Of a stretch of 64,000 nt of DNA, positions 8,615-18,473 are shown piece by piece. The DNA lies in NCBI RefSeq assembly GCF_020193655.1, contig NZ_JADYVE010000017.1:27699-91698 (forward strand), written 5' to 3'. Position numbers and translations under genes: made by a program. The notes under the pieces were generated by a model. That model searched no databases. It was not told the DNA's origin and worked only from the letters and a program-made list of their open reading frames with translations. The stretch's first letter is position 1. The number at the start of each line of letters is the position of its first letter. Source of the stretch: Ensifer sp. IC3342 (lineage in GTDB: Bacteria; Pseudomonadota; Alphaproteobacteria; Rhizobiales; Rhizobiaceae).

Positions 8615-10558
8615 GTGAATAAGCATTCCGGAAATCGCACTGCCATCGATCCCGCCGCACTGGAAATGAGCATTGCCTCAGCCACCGAGGCGCTGCTCGG
8701 TTATCGTCGTGCCGATGGCCACTGGGTGTTCGAACTGGAAGCGGATTCCACCATCCCTTCCGAATACATCCTGCTACGCCATTACCTAGCCGAGCCCATC
8801 GATGTCGTGCTCGAAGCCAAAATCGCCAATTATCTGCGGCGCACTCAAGGCGCGCACGGCGGCTGGCCGCTGGTGCACGACGGGCCCTTCGACATGAGCG
8901 CAAGCGTGAAGTCTTACTTCGCGCTCAAGATGATCGGAGATTCCGTCGACGCGGCTCATATGGTGAAGGCGCGCGAGGCGATCCGCGCGCGCGGCGGCGC
9001 CGCTAATAGCAACGTATTCACGCGTTTCCTGCTCGCGCTCTATGGTACAGTCGGCTGGCGCGCGGTGCCGGTTCTGCCAATCGAGATCGTGCTGCTGCCA
9101 ATCTGGTCGCCGTTCCACCTCAACAAGATTTCCTATTGGGGGCGCACCACTATTGTGCCGTTGATGGTTCTTGCAGCGCTGAAGCCGCGTGCGAAGAATC
9201 CTTGGGCTGTCGACATCGAAGAACTGTTCCTTCAGGACCCCAAGAGTGTTGGCATGACGCCGAAGGCGCCACACCAGAGCTGGTGCTGGTTCTTGCTGTT
9301 CCGTGGCATCGACTGCATCCTGCGCGTTATCGAGCCGCTTCTTCCGAAGAAACTTCGTGAGCGCGCGATCGCGAGTGCGCTCGCCTTCACCGAAGAGCGG
9401 CTCAACGGTGAAGATGGCATGGGCGCGATCTATCCATCGATGGCCAATATAGTGATGATGTATGACGCGCTTGGCAAGGACGAGCATTTTCCGCCGCGCG
9501 CGATCACACGCCGCGCCATTGACAAGCTCTTGGTGATCGGCGAGGTAGAGGCCTATTGTCAGCCGTGCCTGTCGCCGGTCTGGGACACCGCGCTGACCTG
9601 CCACGCGCTGCAGGAGGCGGGCGGCGCTAACGCCGTGGCGAAGGCCAAGCAGGGCCTCGACTGGCTGAAGCCGCGGCAGGTGCTGGACGTGAAGGGCGAC
9701 TGGGCGGTGAAGGCCCCCGGCATCAGGCCGGGCGGCTGGGCGTTTCAGTACAACAACGCGCACTATCCCGATCTCGATGACACCGCAGTGGTGGTCATGG
9801 CCATGGACCGCGCGCAGCGGCACGTTGGCAGCAAGGAATATGACACCGCGATCGCACGTGGTCGGGAATGGATCGAAGGCATGCAAAGCCGGGATGGCGG
9901 CTGGGCCGCCTTCGACGTCAACAATCTCGAATATTATCTCAACAACCTTCCGTTCGCCGACCATGGCGCGCTGCTCGACCCGCCGACCGAGGACGTCACC
10001 GCGCGGTGCATCTCGATGCTGGGCCAACTCGGCGAAACCGCCCAAAGCAGCAAGGCAGTGGCCGATGGGATTGCCTATTTGCGCCGCACCCAACACGCGG
10101 AGGGTTCATGGTACGGCCGCTGGGGCCTGAACTACATCTATGGGACCTGGTCGGTGTTGTCTGCGCTAAATGTCGCAGGTATCGATCAAAAGGACCCCAT
10201 GATACGAAAGGCGGTGGAATGGCTGGTATCCATCCAGAGTCGGGACGGCGGCTGGGGCGAGGATGCGATCAGCTATCGACTCGACTATAAGGGATATGAG
10301 CACGCGCCTTCCACGTCCTCCCAAACGGCGTGGGCCTTGCTCGGGCTGATGGCGGCCGGCGAGGTAGAGCATCCGGCCGTCGCACGGGGGGTGAAATACC
10401 TAAAAAGCACACAAACCGAGGACGGCCTATGGGATGAGCAGCGCTACACCGCCACGGGTTTTCCACGCGTATTTTATTTGCGATATCACGGCTACTCAAA
10501 GTTCTTTCCGCTCTGGGCATTGGCACGGTACCGGAACTTGAGGAGCACGAACGTTTGA
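8615..10558 (+). CDS. shc: Squalene-hopene cyclase
   Basis: Cyclises squalene to hopene/hopanol at the inner membrane, giving sterol-like lipids that stiffen membranes. The 647-residue protein has the catalytic DxDDTA as PDLDDTAVVVMAMDRAQ and several QW repeats (for example QSRDGGWAAFDVNN and SIQSRDGGWGEDAI). The start is GTG 8615 behind AGGAAG. No genes for side-chain extension (hpnG, hpnH, hpnO) follow; an IS110 relic does. Extended hopanoids would need genes elsewhere. Confidence 0.95.
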   Translation: MNKHSGNRTAIDPAALEMSIASATEALLGYRRADGHWVFELEADSTIPSEYILLRHYLAEPIDVVLEAKIANYLRRTQGAHGGWPLVHDGPFDMSASVKSYFALKMIGDSVDAAHMVKAREAIRARGGAANSNVFTRFLLALYGTVGWRAVPVLPIEIVLLPIWSPFHLNKISYWGRTTIVPLMVLAALKPRAKNPWAVDIEELFLQDPKSVGMTPKAPHQSWCWFLLFRGIDCILRVIEPLLPKKLRERAIASALAFTEERLNGEDGMGAIYPSMANIVMMYDALGKDEHFPPRAITRRAIDKLLVIGEVEAYCQPCLSPVWDTALTCHALQEAGGANAVAKAKQGLDWLKPRQVLDVKGDWAVKAPGIRPGGWAFQYNNAHYPDLDDTAVVVMAMDRAQRHVGSKEYDTAIARGREWIEGMQSRDGGWAAFDVNNLEYYLNNLPFADHGALLDPPTEDVTARCISMLGQLGETAQSSKAVADGIAYLRRTQHAEGSWYGRWGLNYIYGTWSVLSALNVAGIDQKDPMIRKAVEWLVSIQSRDGGWGEDAISYRLDYKGYEHAPSTSSQTAWALLGLMAAGEVEHPAVARGVKYLKSTQTEDGLWDEQRYTATGFPRVFYLRYHGYSKFFPLWALARYRNLRSTNV

Positions 10559-10669
10559 TGGAAAGAGTTTGGCCATCGGGTCGATGGGTTATACATACCG
10601 TACATGAGGTTGCTGCTCCCCGGCAGAAGGGTGACCCTTTCGCTGGTGATTCGTAAGGAACGAATGGAG

Positions 10670-11160
10670 AGCAGCGCTTGCGATGTTTGCAGCATTGGAT
10701 GTCGGTGGCAAGCGGACGGTCGTGTGCGTCGTCGACGCGGAGCGACCCTTTAACGCATGCGAGCATCAAGGCGTTACTGGCCTTGGCCTCGATCGAGGCG
10801 TTATTGACCAAGCTCAACGTGGCCTCAAGGAACTGTCGCGCCGCCATGAGATCGCCTAGCGTTTGGATGAGCGTGCCGGGGGTCGGGCCGATCACGGCGC
10901 TGGCCTTTATCGCAGAACGTTGAGCGGTTTCGAATGACGCGCGACATTGGCGCCTACCTCGGGCCGAGCAAGAAACGCTATCAATCGGCCGAAAACCGGC
11001 ACTATCTCTACGAGGCCGCCAATGTGCTGCTGACGACGGTTAAGAAGTGCTGTCATGCCTGGAACTTGTTCGCCAACGACAAGAGCGTCGTCGCCTTCAT
11101 CAAGTCACGCAACTGGGCGCAGACGGTGATAGTGAGGTCGTCCTTGCGCAGATATTCCCA
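10670..11160 (+). mobile_element. Internally deleted IS110-type transposase relic
   Basis: A start-like stretch (MFAALDVGGKRTVVCVVDA) at about 10683 is soon followed by pieces reading SVPGVGPITALAFIAERTLS and DIGAYLGPSKKRYQSAENRH, then EAANVLLTTVKK. These are the N-terminal RNase-H-like and the C-terminal transposase_20 motifs of IS110-family enzymes. The middle is missing and the frames are broken. It lies exactly between the hopanoid operon and acdS. Confidence 0.65.
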
Positions 11161-11171
11161 GATGTTTCTCG

Positions 11172-12185
11172 TCAGCCTTTGCGGAAGGCATAGCTGTATC
11201 CATTTACAGCAGGCGCGCCACCGAGGTGCACATATAGAAGGCGCGATCCCCCGGGAAAGAAGCCCTTCTTGACGAGATCGATCATACCCTGCATGGATTT
11301 ACCCTCGTAAACTGGGTCAGTGATCATGCCCTCAAGTCGTGCGCACAGGCGGATAGCCTCCTTAGTCTTTTCGGACGGAAGGCCATAACACGGGCGTGCA
11401 TATTCCTCCAGTAGGATCACATCGTCCTCGTTAATTTCCATGCCCCGGTCGATGAGATCTGCTGTACGCTGGGCAATCTCAAGCACCTGCGCTTTGGTTT
11501 GCGCGGGAGTGGCGGAGGCGTCGATGCCGATCACGTTGCGCTGTCTTCCGTCCTTGGCAAATCCGACGAGCATGCCGGCATGTGTCGACCCCGTGACCGT
11601 GCATACTAGAATGTAGTCGAAGGCGAAGCCGAGCTCTTTCTCTTGGGCCCGCACCTCCTCCGCAAAGCCCACGTAGCCAAGGCCGCCATATCGGTGAATG
11701 GATGCTCCGGCCGGAATGGCATAGGGCCTGCCACCTCTGGATTTAACTTCGTTTAGCGCCTTTTCCCAACTGGGGCGGATACCAATGTCAAAGCCGTCGT
11801 CGACTAAGCGCACTTCCGCCCCCATGATGCGGCTCAAGAGAATGTTGCCGACCCGATCATAGACCGCATCCTCATGCGGCACCCAGCTCTCCTGCACCAG
11901 TAGGCATTTCATGCCGATTTTGGCTGCCACCGCAGCGACCATCCGCGTGTGGTTCGACTGCACACCGCCTATTGAAACGAGCGTGTCGGCATGGGTGGCA
12001 ATCGCGTCGGGGACTATGTATTCGAGCTTGCGGAGCTTGTTTCCCCCAAACGCAAGACCGGAATTGCAATCTTCGCGCTTGGCGTAGATTTCAACTTGAC
12101 CGCCGAGATGGTTTGCGAGGCGGTCAAGCTTCTCGATAGGCGTGGGTCCAAAGGTGAGCGGGTAGCGTTCAAATTTTTGCAGCAT
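11172..12185 (-). CDS. acdS: 1-aminocyclopropane-1-carboxylate (ACC) deaminase
   Basis: PLP enzyme that breaks the ethylene precursor ACC into 2-oxobutanoate and ammonia, lowering plant ethylene. The 337-residue length is normal. The PLP lysine region is GGNKLRKLEYIVPD, followed by GGVQSNHTRMVAAVA. VYEGKSMQGMIDLV keeps the Tyr-Glu pair, and LLYVHLGGAPAVNGYS keeps the Leu that separate true ACC deaminases from D-cysteine desulfhydrases. The longer frame begins at 12236, but ATG 12185 sits behind GGAGGGGG. It is a single gene; no Lrp-type acdR is next to it, and I found no clear -24/-12 sigma-54 promoter upstream. Confidence 0.93.
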   Translation of the reverse strand: MLQKFERYPLTFGPTPIEKLDRLANHLGGQVEIYAKREDCNSGLAFGGNKLRKLEYIVPDAIATHADTLVSIGGVQSNHTRMVAAVAAKIGMKCLLVQESWVPHEDAVYDRVGNILLSRIMGAEVRLVDDGFDIGIRPSWEKALNEVKSRGGRPYAIPAGASIHRYGGLGYVGFAEEVRAQEKELGFAFDYILVCTVTGSTHAGMLVGFAKDGRQRNVIGIDASATPAQTKAQVLEIAQRTADLIDRGMEINEDDVILLEEYARPCYGLPSEKTKEAIRLCARLEGMITDPVYEGKSMQGMIDLVKKGFFPGGSRLLYVHLGGAPAVNGYSYAFRKG

Positions 12186-12459
12186 GCCCCCTCCAGCACG
12201 TGAGTGAACTTGCACGAGTCTCCAAACAATGCGCATTTGAAGCCGGCGGCGCTACTGAGGTCAAGTGCCAAGACAAAATTGGCCGCGGCCGATGTGCTGC
12301 CGCTATGGTTTCCATCTTCCTAGACTCAACACGCTTCTCCACTGAGCGCAAGGGGCTTGGCATCGGTGGCATGATCCCGGATTGCTTGGTTCGCCGCGCA
12401 AAGCTGAGACTTCATTAAACAAATTCAATATTTCGTAGTTTATGAATGCTAGTATCAGA

Positions 12460-12702
12460 CTACTTCAGTGCGAAAGTGGACGTTGGCACTCGAAGTGCGG
12501 CGGCTATGCGCCTGAGCCTGCCCGGGTCGGCATCAGCACCTAGTTCAATCCCTATAATTTCGGCGCAGGTCAGACCGCATGTTAATGCGAGGTCGTCGAC
12601 ACTATACCCGACTGCTTCGCGAGATCGCCGGACAGCGTCACCTATTTCGACGTGGCCCTGAGACGTGTCCTTAGGGCCGATGTTATGGATTGAATGTTTC
12701 AT
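12460..12702 (-). CDS. Small Cro/CI-type helix-turn-helix protein
   Basis: An 80-residue protein if translation starts at ATG 12702 behind TAGGAGT. It contains a XRE-like domain: IGDAVRRSREAVGYSVDDLA, then LTCGLTCAEIIGIELG and PGRLRRIAAALRVPTSTF, the pattern of a five-helix DNA-binding fold. It lies about 275 bp upstream of acdS on the same strand and might regulate it, but that is only position. The upstream part of the longer frame (to 12936) has no conserved features. Confidence 0.6.
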   Translation of the reverse strand: MKHSIHNIGPKDTSQGHVEIGDAVRRSREAVGYSVDDLALTCGLTCAEIIGIELGADADPGRLRRIAAALRVPTSTFALK

Positions 12703-13379
12703 GAGATGGACTCCTATGTTGTGCGCAGGAAGCGCGCGTCCTCGCGTGAAGGGGACCTCCGGCCATGATGGCGGACAGGCCTGGAAGGCGTGAACATCCT
12801 CAAGATCAAGCCGATAAGCTTGAGCGCAGATGCGCCCGATCGACGGTGCTCTTCTATTCGGTGCGGCCAGTTGTCCTCGCGACAACTCGTCTACCATTGC
12901 GCCCAAAAAAGATTCTCGTCGCGTGGAGTCGACCATTGAGTCCGCGAGAGCGGTCCCTCAAAGCTTTGGAAATGATGGTGAACGCCGAGCAAGTGACCCT
13001 CCTGCAAGTTGATAGGACTACTGAAAAAAGGCACAAGAACCGAGTGCTGATCTTTCTACATGTCTCGCTCGCACAGCATTAAAAGACATGATCTCCCGGC
13101 CGCCGAAAGCCGGGCGACGAGTTTAGCAGATTCTCAAGTATGCACTCAACTCCGCCAACTTCGTCGTTATGGGGGCTTGCGAGCATGTTCGCATGCGTGA
13201 GAAGACTTTTTGGAGACGTGACAATGGCGGTGATCAAAACACCGGCAGTGCCGGTGTTAACCTACACCCGTTCATGGCGAATCAAAGGCGGAAAGCGGTG
13301 CCTCTGCTATGCGCAGGCCGTCGTCGACGAGCCGGATCCAAGTGCGCTGCACCCTCCCCGTCAGCGTTTAGTTCAACTA
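12703..13379. other. Stretch without recognisable gene
   Basis: Short open frames on both strands have no good ribosome-binding sites or known motifs. It lies between the small HTH gene and the end of the syrM-like gene. I see nothing else in it. Confidence 0.35.
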
Positions 13380-14393
13380 TCATTCAGCCGTCTCGCCATT
13401 TGGTTCTTGTGATACGTCTAGTCGGCCCATCCGCGCTGCAGCGGCGATTTCGCGACGCAGCAAGCGATGTTCCGAGTCGTGATGGCACCGTCGGTGCCAG
13501 AACAACGCCACTTCGTAGGGCTTCAGTTCCACGGGTGGATCGATAGTGGCGAGCGGCAGCATAGTCGCGACTCGGGTTGCAACTCGGTTCGGCACCATCA
13601 GCACTAGGTCAGTCACCGCCACTACAACTGCCGCAGTCAATACATTGGAAACCACTATCGGGCCGGGTAGCCCAAACTTGGCTAGTCCATCATAGACTTG
13701 ACCCAAGCCCTCGTTGGAGTCCGAGGCAATAGAGGCGTGACGAAGCGCCGCGAAGGTCCCGACGCTCCACTCCTGCTCCAATGCAGGGTGGTCGCGGCGA
13801 AGCAGGCAAGTGAAACGGTCGGCATAGAGACCGCGCCGCAAGTAGCCTGGAGGAGCGGCACCGATCTGCCCGACCACCAAGTCGATATCACCTTGCTCGA
13901 GGCGCCGTAGCGCGCCGTCCAATAGTGGCTCGGTGACGATGTCAATATGAGGCATACGCTCGCCGAGACGCGGCAATAGATGTGGTAGCAGAACGAGCGA
14001 TTGGTGATCGGGCATCGCCATTGTCACTTTCGACCGCCAAACCCTTACGCCGGAACTGCGGTTCACCAGTTCGCGGATCGCATTCAACACCGACGGCAGC
14101 ATTTGCGCCAAGTGTTCGGCCTGCGGTGTTGGGACCAGCCCACTTGAGCCGCGAACCAATAGATCGTCATTGAACATGTCACGCAGCCTTGATAGGGCTC
14201 GACTCATTGCAGGTTGGCTCCTACCGACATGTTGAGCCGCATGCGTGATGTTTCGGTACTGCAGTAACGCCTCGAGCTCCACTAGCAGGTTCAGGTCAAC
14301 GGACGCCAGATTCAGTATACTCCGTTGCCGCGCGGCGTCACTGCCATCGACGATCAGGGCCGTGCGCGGATTCTTCCAAGCGGGCTGATCCAT
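13380..14393 (-). CDS. syrM: SyrM-like LysR-type symbiotic regulator
   Basis: LysR regulator of 337 residues. The N-terminal winged HTH reads LVELEALLQYRNITHAAQHV, then GRSQPAMSRALSRLRDMF; this fits SyrM better than NodD (compare the nodD2-like gene at 58577). SyrM activates nodD3 and the exopolysaccharide modulator syrA in Sinorhizobium, and two syrA-like genes lie near the right end of this window. ATG 14393 behind GGAGA is chosen over an upstream ATG at 14432. A nod box about 600 bp upstream on the same strand suggests NodD control. Whether it is syrM1 or syrM2 cannot be told here. Confidence 0.75.
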   Translation of the reverse strand: MDQPAWKNPRTALIVDGSDAARQRSILNLASVDLNLLVELEALLQYRNITHAAQHVGRSQPAMSRALSRLRDMFNDDLLVRGSSGLVPTPQAEHLAQMLPSVLNAIRELVNRSSGVRVWRSKVTMAMPDHQSLVLLPHLLPRLGERMPHIDIVTEPLLDGALRRLEQGDIDLVVGQIGAAPPGYLRRGLYADRFTCLLRRDHPALEQEWSVGTFAALRHASIASDSNEGLGQVYDGLAKFGLPGPIVVSNVLTAAVVVAVTDLVLMVPNRVATRVATMLPLATIDPPVELKPYEVALFWHRRCHHDSEHRLLRREIAAAARMGRLDVSQEPNGETAE

Positions 14394-15002
14394 GGATGTC
14401 TTCTCCTCGTGAGTGGTGTTTGTGGGCCACAAGATTGAGCCCGCGTTAGACTGAGTAGGGGTGCGGTCAACTGAGCCGTTGAGATGCCATACTTGGCGAT
14501 GCAGTATCTCGGGAAGTGTCTTCCGAATTCATTCGCCATCGGCTGATTGATGCTTCTTGCATCTCTAAACTCCTTCAAGCCGGAGCAGGTCTCCTCAGAA
14601 AACGCTTGGCGGGGCGGCGTTGCGTTCGGTTGTAAAGCAAAGATCAGTTATGTTGCCGCGCTCGTCCCAGAACGGCCTATAGATCGCCAAATCAGCGCCC
14701 CCCTCGGAGGCGACGCCTCTCGACTCGCGTCGCACCGAGCTAGCCCGAGCGATGACTTGTGATGTACTCGAGACCACGCACGTGCAGGTGAGCACCCGAG
14801 ATTTCGCTGCCCGTGGCTATAGTTGAGGTGCCGTTGCACGAGCCGACAATTCAGCTCGCCGCGAATATGACCCCACTTGAATTCGCTCATGAAGCCTGCC
14901 TCAATGCATCCGAGGACGGATTGCCAATCATATCTGCTTGGCCTGTGTTTGATTTCCACTCTGTCTCCAACTTCTCCGAGCTTTCTTAATCGAATTTCGC
15001 GA
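14394..15002 (-). other. Long leader between nod box and syrM-like gene
   Basis: About 600 bp separate the nod box from the syrM-like start. The open frames in it (for example 14648-15040 on the minus strand, which begins inside the nod box) show no known motif. Transcripts started at the nod box would have a long untranslated leader or carry a small unrecognised gene. Confidence 0.4.
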
Positions 15003-15050
15003 GAATGGAAAAATCGAGTTTTTGCATAAATATCATCCATACCGTGGATG
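15003..15050 (-). promoter_or_regulatory. nod box upstream of syrM-like gene
   Basis: Read on the minus strand it begins CATCCACGGTATGGATG and ends AAAACTCGATTTTTCCATTC. This matches the nod box dyad, the A-rich centre and the ATTTTACCAATC-like tail. It points toward the syrM-like gene. The match is at least as good as the one before nodZ. Confidence 0.8.
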
Positions 15051-15808
15051 AACGTGTTGCATGCTCAGTCAGCACTATGGGATCTTATTGACGCGGCTCG
15101 ACCGCCAAGAAGCAGCAATTATTGCCGTAGAATACGGCATTCGATACGCTGACGTCCAGCGCAAGGAGGATCCACAGACGTAGATGCCGGCTCCGTCGTT
15201 ACGAATGCTACAAGAGCGTCAATCATTCGTGGTTTCGGCTTCCTTGAAGCTTAGGGAACCGTTTCGAGTCCCAACGTTCTTGGTCTTTCGTTTCTTATTG
15301 AGCTTGTCTCCGCCGCTGTGACCGTTCTCGGCAGAACCACTGAGACTTGTGAATGCTAACGCTCCGTCGGCTGTACAAGTTGGGCATCCCCCTTGATGTG
15401 ATTACCGGAGAAGCCGACATCCACGTAGCTCTAAGAGCGGCCAAGCCAAGTCGCCTGCAGGAAACATGGACCACCTTCATCATCGTCCGGTCGACAGAGG
15501 GCCTTCACCGACGTGCTTCTCCTGAAGACAAAACCTCGCGAGACCAACTTCTTGATGGCGCCAGGAACATCGGCACCACAGAAGGTGTCATCCTTTCTCA
15601 ACGTCGGGGGGCGTCCACCCCAGCACTGGAAAACGACGTCCTTCACCGGGGCTCTGCGACTTTCCGGAGTGACCGCGCCGATGGTGCTCGATGACACGAT
15701 GAACGGCACGGGCCTTCCGGGGTTATGTGGGAGCAAATACTCGTGCCGATGTTCTCGCCGGACGACTGCTGTGTCTGCTTCTTAAAGGCGAATGGCCGTC
15801 TTACTGCT
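15051..15808. other. Stretch without recognisable gene
   Basis: Overlapping open frames of 80-113 codons on both strands (15353-15785) show no family motif. It separates the T3SS block from the syrM region. The overlapping frames suggest decayed sequence. I see no promoter or repeat I can defend. Confidence 0.35.
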
Positions 15809-16357
15809 CTATCGGGATTGCAGCAACGAACTCTGTTCGGACTTCCCTTCATACGCAAGAGACAGATTGAGATTATGGTGCAACATCTCATTCTCTGGGT
15901 CCGTTTCGAGAGCTTTCCGATACAGCTCTTGTGCCGCGTCATGCCGCCCCTCAATGTCCAAGATGACTGCCTTCGCATTCAATGCACGCAAATTGCCCGG
16001 GGCAGCAACTAAGACGTTGTCTAATGCCGGAAGCGCCTCATGCGGGCGTTTTTGCGCCACCAACGCTTTTGTGAGACGGATTGCGGCATCGACGTTGCGT
16101 GGATGCCGCTTCAGATCATCCCGCGAAGCCAGCTCTTCAGCATCCTGACCGACTGCGCGCAAAATGCGTTGGCGCATAGCCGCATCGATTTGATTGGCGC
16201 CGAGCAATTGTGGGGTCGACGTCTCCTTCACTGAAAGAACGGGCTTATCCCAGCTAGCGCAACCGCCGAGAGACAGGATGGCGAACACTGCGAAGAGAAC
16301 TAAGGTCAAACGAAATGAAAGTAACGGCGCAGCGACTGTATTCTCATGTGAATTCAT
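15809..16357 (-). CDS. Y4yS-like TPR lipoprotein of the T3SS locus
   Basis: A 182-residue protein with a lipoprotein signal: a hydrophobic segment ends in the lipobox LSLGGCAS at about residue 32. The C-terminal half has tetratricopeptide-type helices (IRLTKALVAQKRPHEALPAL, LYRKALETDPENEML). It lies 16 bp downstream of rhcV in the nopC-nopA-rhcD-rhcV operon, where the y4yS gene stands in pNGR234a-type loci as I recall. It may be a pilotin or assembly factor for the outer-membrane ring; the role is not established. Confidence 0.75.
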   Translation of the reverse strand: MNSHENTVAAPLLSFRLTLVLFAVFAILSLGGCASWDKPVLSVKETSTPQLLGANQIDAAMRQRILRAVGQDAEELASRDDLKRHPRNVDAAIRLTKALVAQKRPHEALPALDNVLVAAPGNLRALNAKAVILDIEGRHDAAQELYRKALETDPENEMLHHNLNLSLAYEGKSEQSSLLQSR

Positions 16358-16373
16358 GCTTGGTTCTCACCTA

Positions 16374-18473
16374 TCATCCAGTAGTGGCAGGAAGGCGGAT
16401 ACTGCGAGGTTCCCCTGACGTTGCACTAATGGTTCCAGAGGGGAGCCTGACGGATCCGGCGGGCTCAATTTTAAAATCGGAGGCGAGGTCCTGATAAGAC
16501 AGCACGGCAAGGTCGATACCGTTTCGGGTGAGAAAACCGCGGACGAAGCGTCGGACATCCATTGAAGTTAAGACGATCGGGCGCGTCTGACCCGGTGCTT
16601 TTCTCGAAAAGATCTGCCGCATCTGTGACAGCAGCGCCTCACTTTGCCGCTCCTCTAATACGAGGTAGGGGCCCGCAGCCGTTTCCCGAACCGCGCTACG
16701 CACGACATCCTCAGCCTCGCGTTCCAAGACGAAGGCAAGCAGGACACCGTTTTTGCCATAGCGGTGACAGATCTGCCGCTTCATTCCAGAACGAACGTAT
16801 TCCGTGAGCAGCGCGACGTTTTGCTCACGTTCGCTCCATTCGGCCAATGCCTCCAAGACGAGCCGGGTGTTTCGGATCGGTATACCTTCATCCAACAGGC
16901 GGCGCAGCACATCTGCAATCCGGGGGACAGGCGTGGTACGCAGCACCTCCTTCACGAGATCTGAATATTCCCGCTCCATCCGGCCCAGTAGTTGGCGGGT
17001 CTCTTGGATGCCCACCAAGCGCGGCGCATGGTAAGTCAATGTGGAATGGACACGCAACGCGAGAAGTTCGCTAGGACCATGATGCCCAATACCGGCTGCT
17101 TTGAGCGCTGGTGCGTGGCTTTGTTCAACCCAGATTCTGTGCGTTTCAGGATCATGCCGAAACGGGATGCCGCTTGATTCAATGTTCGTCAGATCGTCCG
17201 CGAGGGAAAGCTGCGCCGGATTAATTAGATCCTGTTCGACTGGCACGCCTTCGACATCTATCCTGAATTGCGACTCGGGCAACTGCTGGTCGACAGCGAC
17301 TGGGATGGGAGGAACGATAATGCCGAGATCGGCCGAGACTAGTTGCGAAACACGCGCAATGCGCTGCCGCAATTCGACCTGGTCGATCGCATTCGTAAGG
17401 CTTGGCGCGAGGAAGAGCGCGATGGGGTTTGCCTGCACAGCAACGTTTTGCATTTGAGACTCAGCTGAAGTTACAGTTGTAACATCGACATTGTCGGCAC
17501 CCAGGACGTCACGATTGACGAAGCTTGCCGCAGCGAAGACTGCGGCCAAGATAAAAAAGACAGGTAGAGGGAAACCAGGAACGAAGCCCATCGCCACCAG
17601 GACGCAGGCCGCCAACCGCAATGCTCGTGTACTGGCAGTGAGTTGATTGGCTATGTCCTGACCAAGGTTGAGTTTCGAAGCTCCGGTTACACGAGTGACC
17701 ATGATTGCCGCTGTAATTGAGAGCAGCAGGGCCGGAATCTGCGAGATTAACGCATCGCCTATCGTCAGCAGAGTATAGTGATGCAGCACCTGGGTGAAGG
17801 ACATGCCCTTCGAGAAGAGGCCGATGGAAATTCCACCCAGCATGTTGATGCAGATAACCACCAGCCCGGCGATGGAATCGCCCTTCACAAACTTCATCGC
17901 GCCATCCATCGCGCCATAAAGTTTGCTTTCTTTTTCTAATGCGGCGCGCCGCCTACGGGATTCGTCGGCATCGATGTGACCGTTCCGCAACTCTGCGTCG
18001 ATCGCCATTTGCTTGCCTGGCAAAGCATCGAGGGTGAAGCGCGCCGCCACTTCTGCAACGCGTTCGGCGCCTTTCGCCAGGACCATGAACTGCACCATGG
18101 TCACTACCAGAAATATGACGAAACCCACGACAATATTGCCTGAGATCACAAAACTGCCGAACGTGTGGATGATGCTGCCTGCCTCGCCCTCGGCCAGGAT
18201 TAGTCGCGTCGTCGCGACGGTGAGCGCCAGGCGGAATACCGTGGAAATCAAAATGACGCCGGGCAAAGAGGAAAAATCAAGTGGCGTGCTGACATACAGG
18301 GCTGCCATCAGCAGCAGTACAGCCAATCCCATATTGAACCCTATCGCCGCGTCCACCGCCACGACCGGGATTGGCATGATCATCATACTGACGGCCAGAA
18401 GCAGCATCAACGCGACCATCAAGTCGGGCTTGGCCGGCGCATGCTCGATGAATTTACGCAGGGCGTTGGCCAT
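16374..18473 (-). CDS. rhcV: RhcV (SctV), T3SS major export apparatus protein
   Basis: Inner-membrane export gate protein of 699 residues. The N-terminal part has about eight hydrophobic segments (for example LMVALMLLLAVSMMIMPIPV). The FHIPEP-family signature region lies in RFTLDALPGKQMAIDAELRN. The C-terminal half is the soluble cytoplasmic ring-forming domain that binds chaperone-effector complexes. It belongs to the nopC-nopA-rhcD-rhcV-y4yS operon under the tts box at about 20.3 kb. Confidence 0.93.
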   Translation of the reverse strand: MANALRKFIEHAPAKPDLMVALMLLLAVSMMIMPIPVVAVDAAIGFNMGLAVLLLMAALYVSTPLDFSSLPGVILISTVFRLALTVATTRLILAEGEAGSIIHTFGSFVISGNIVVGFVIFLVVTMVQFMVLAKGAERVAEVAARFTLDALPGKQMAIDAELRNGHIDADESRRRRAALEKESKLYGAMDGAMKFVKGDSIAGLVVICINMLGGISIGLFSKGMSFTQVLHHYTLLTIGDALISQIPALLLSITAAIMVTRVTGASKLNLGQDIANQLTASTRALRLAACVLVAMGFVPGFPLPVFFILAAVFAAASFVNRDVLGADNVDVTTVTSAESQMQNVAVQANPIALFLAPSLTNAIDQVELRQRIARVSQLVSADLGIIVPPIPVAVDQQLPESQFRIDVEGVPVEQDLINPAQLSLADDLTNIESSGIPFRHDPETHRIWVEQSHAPALKAAGIGHHGPSELLALRVHSTLTYHAPRLVGIQETRQLLGRMEREYSDLVKEVLRTTPVPRIADVLRRLLDEGIPIRNTRLVLEALAEWSEREQNVALLTEYVRSGMKRQICHRYGKNGVLLAFVLEREAEDVVRSAVRETAAGPYLVLEERQSEALLSQMRQIFSRKAPGQTRPIVLTSMDVRRFVRGFLTRNGIDLAVLSYQDLASDFKIEPAGSVRLPSGTISATSGEPRSIRLPATTG

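Noticed and set aside
8786..10096. 436-codon open frame on the minus strand inside the squalene-hopene cyclase gene
   Set aside because: Same reason: the plus strand carries all cyclase motifs, while the minus frame has none.
11172..12185. Reading acdS as D-cysteine desulfhydrase
   Set aside because: The Tyr-Glu in VYEGKS and the Leu of VHLGGAP are those of true ACC deaminases.
14648..15040. 130-codon minus-strand frame starting within the nod box before the syrM-like gene
   Set aside because: Its start codon lies inside the regulatory site and the translated sequence has no known motif; kept only as a remote possibility in the findings.
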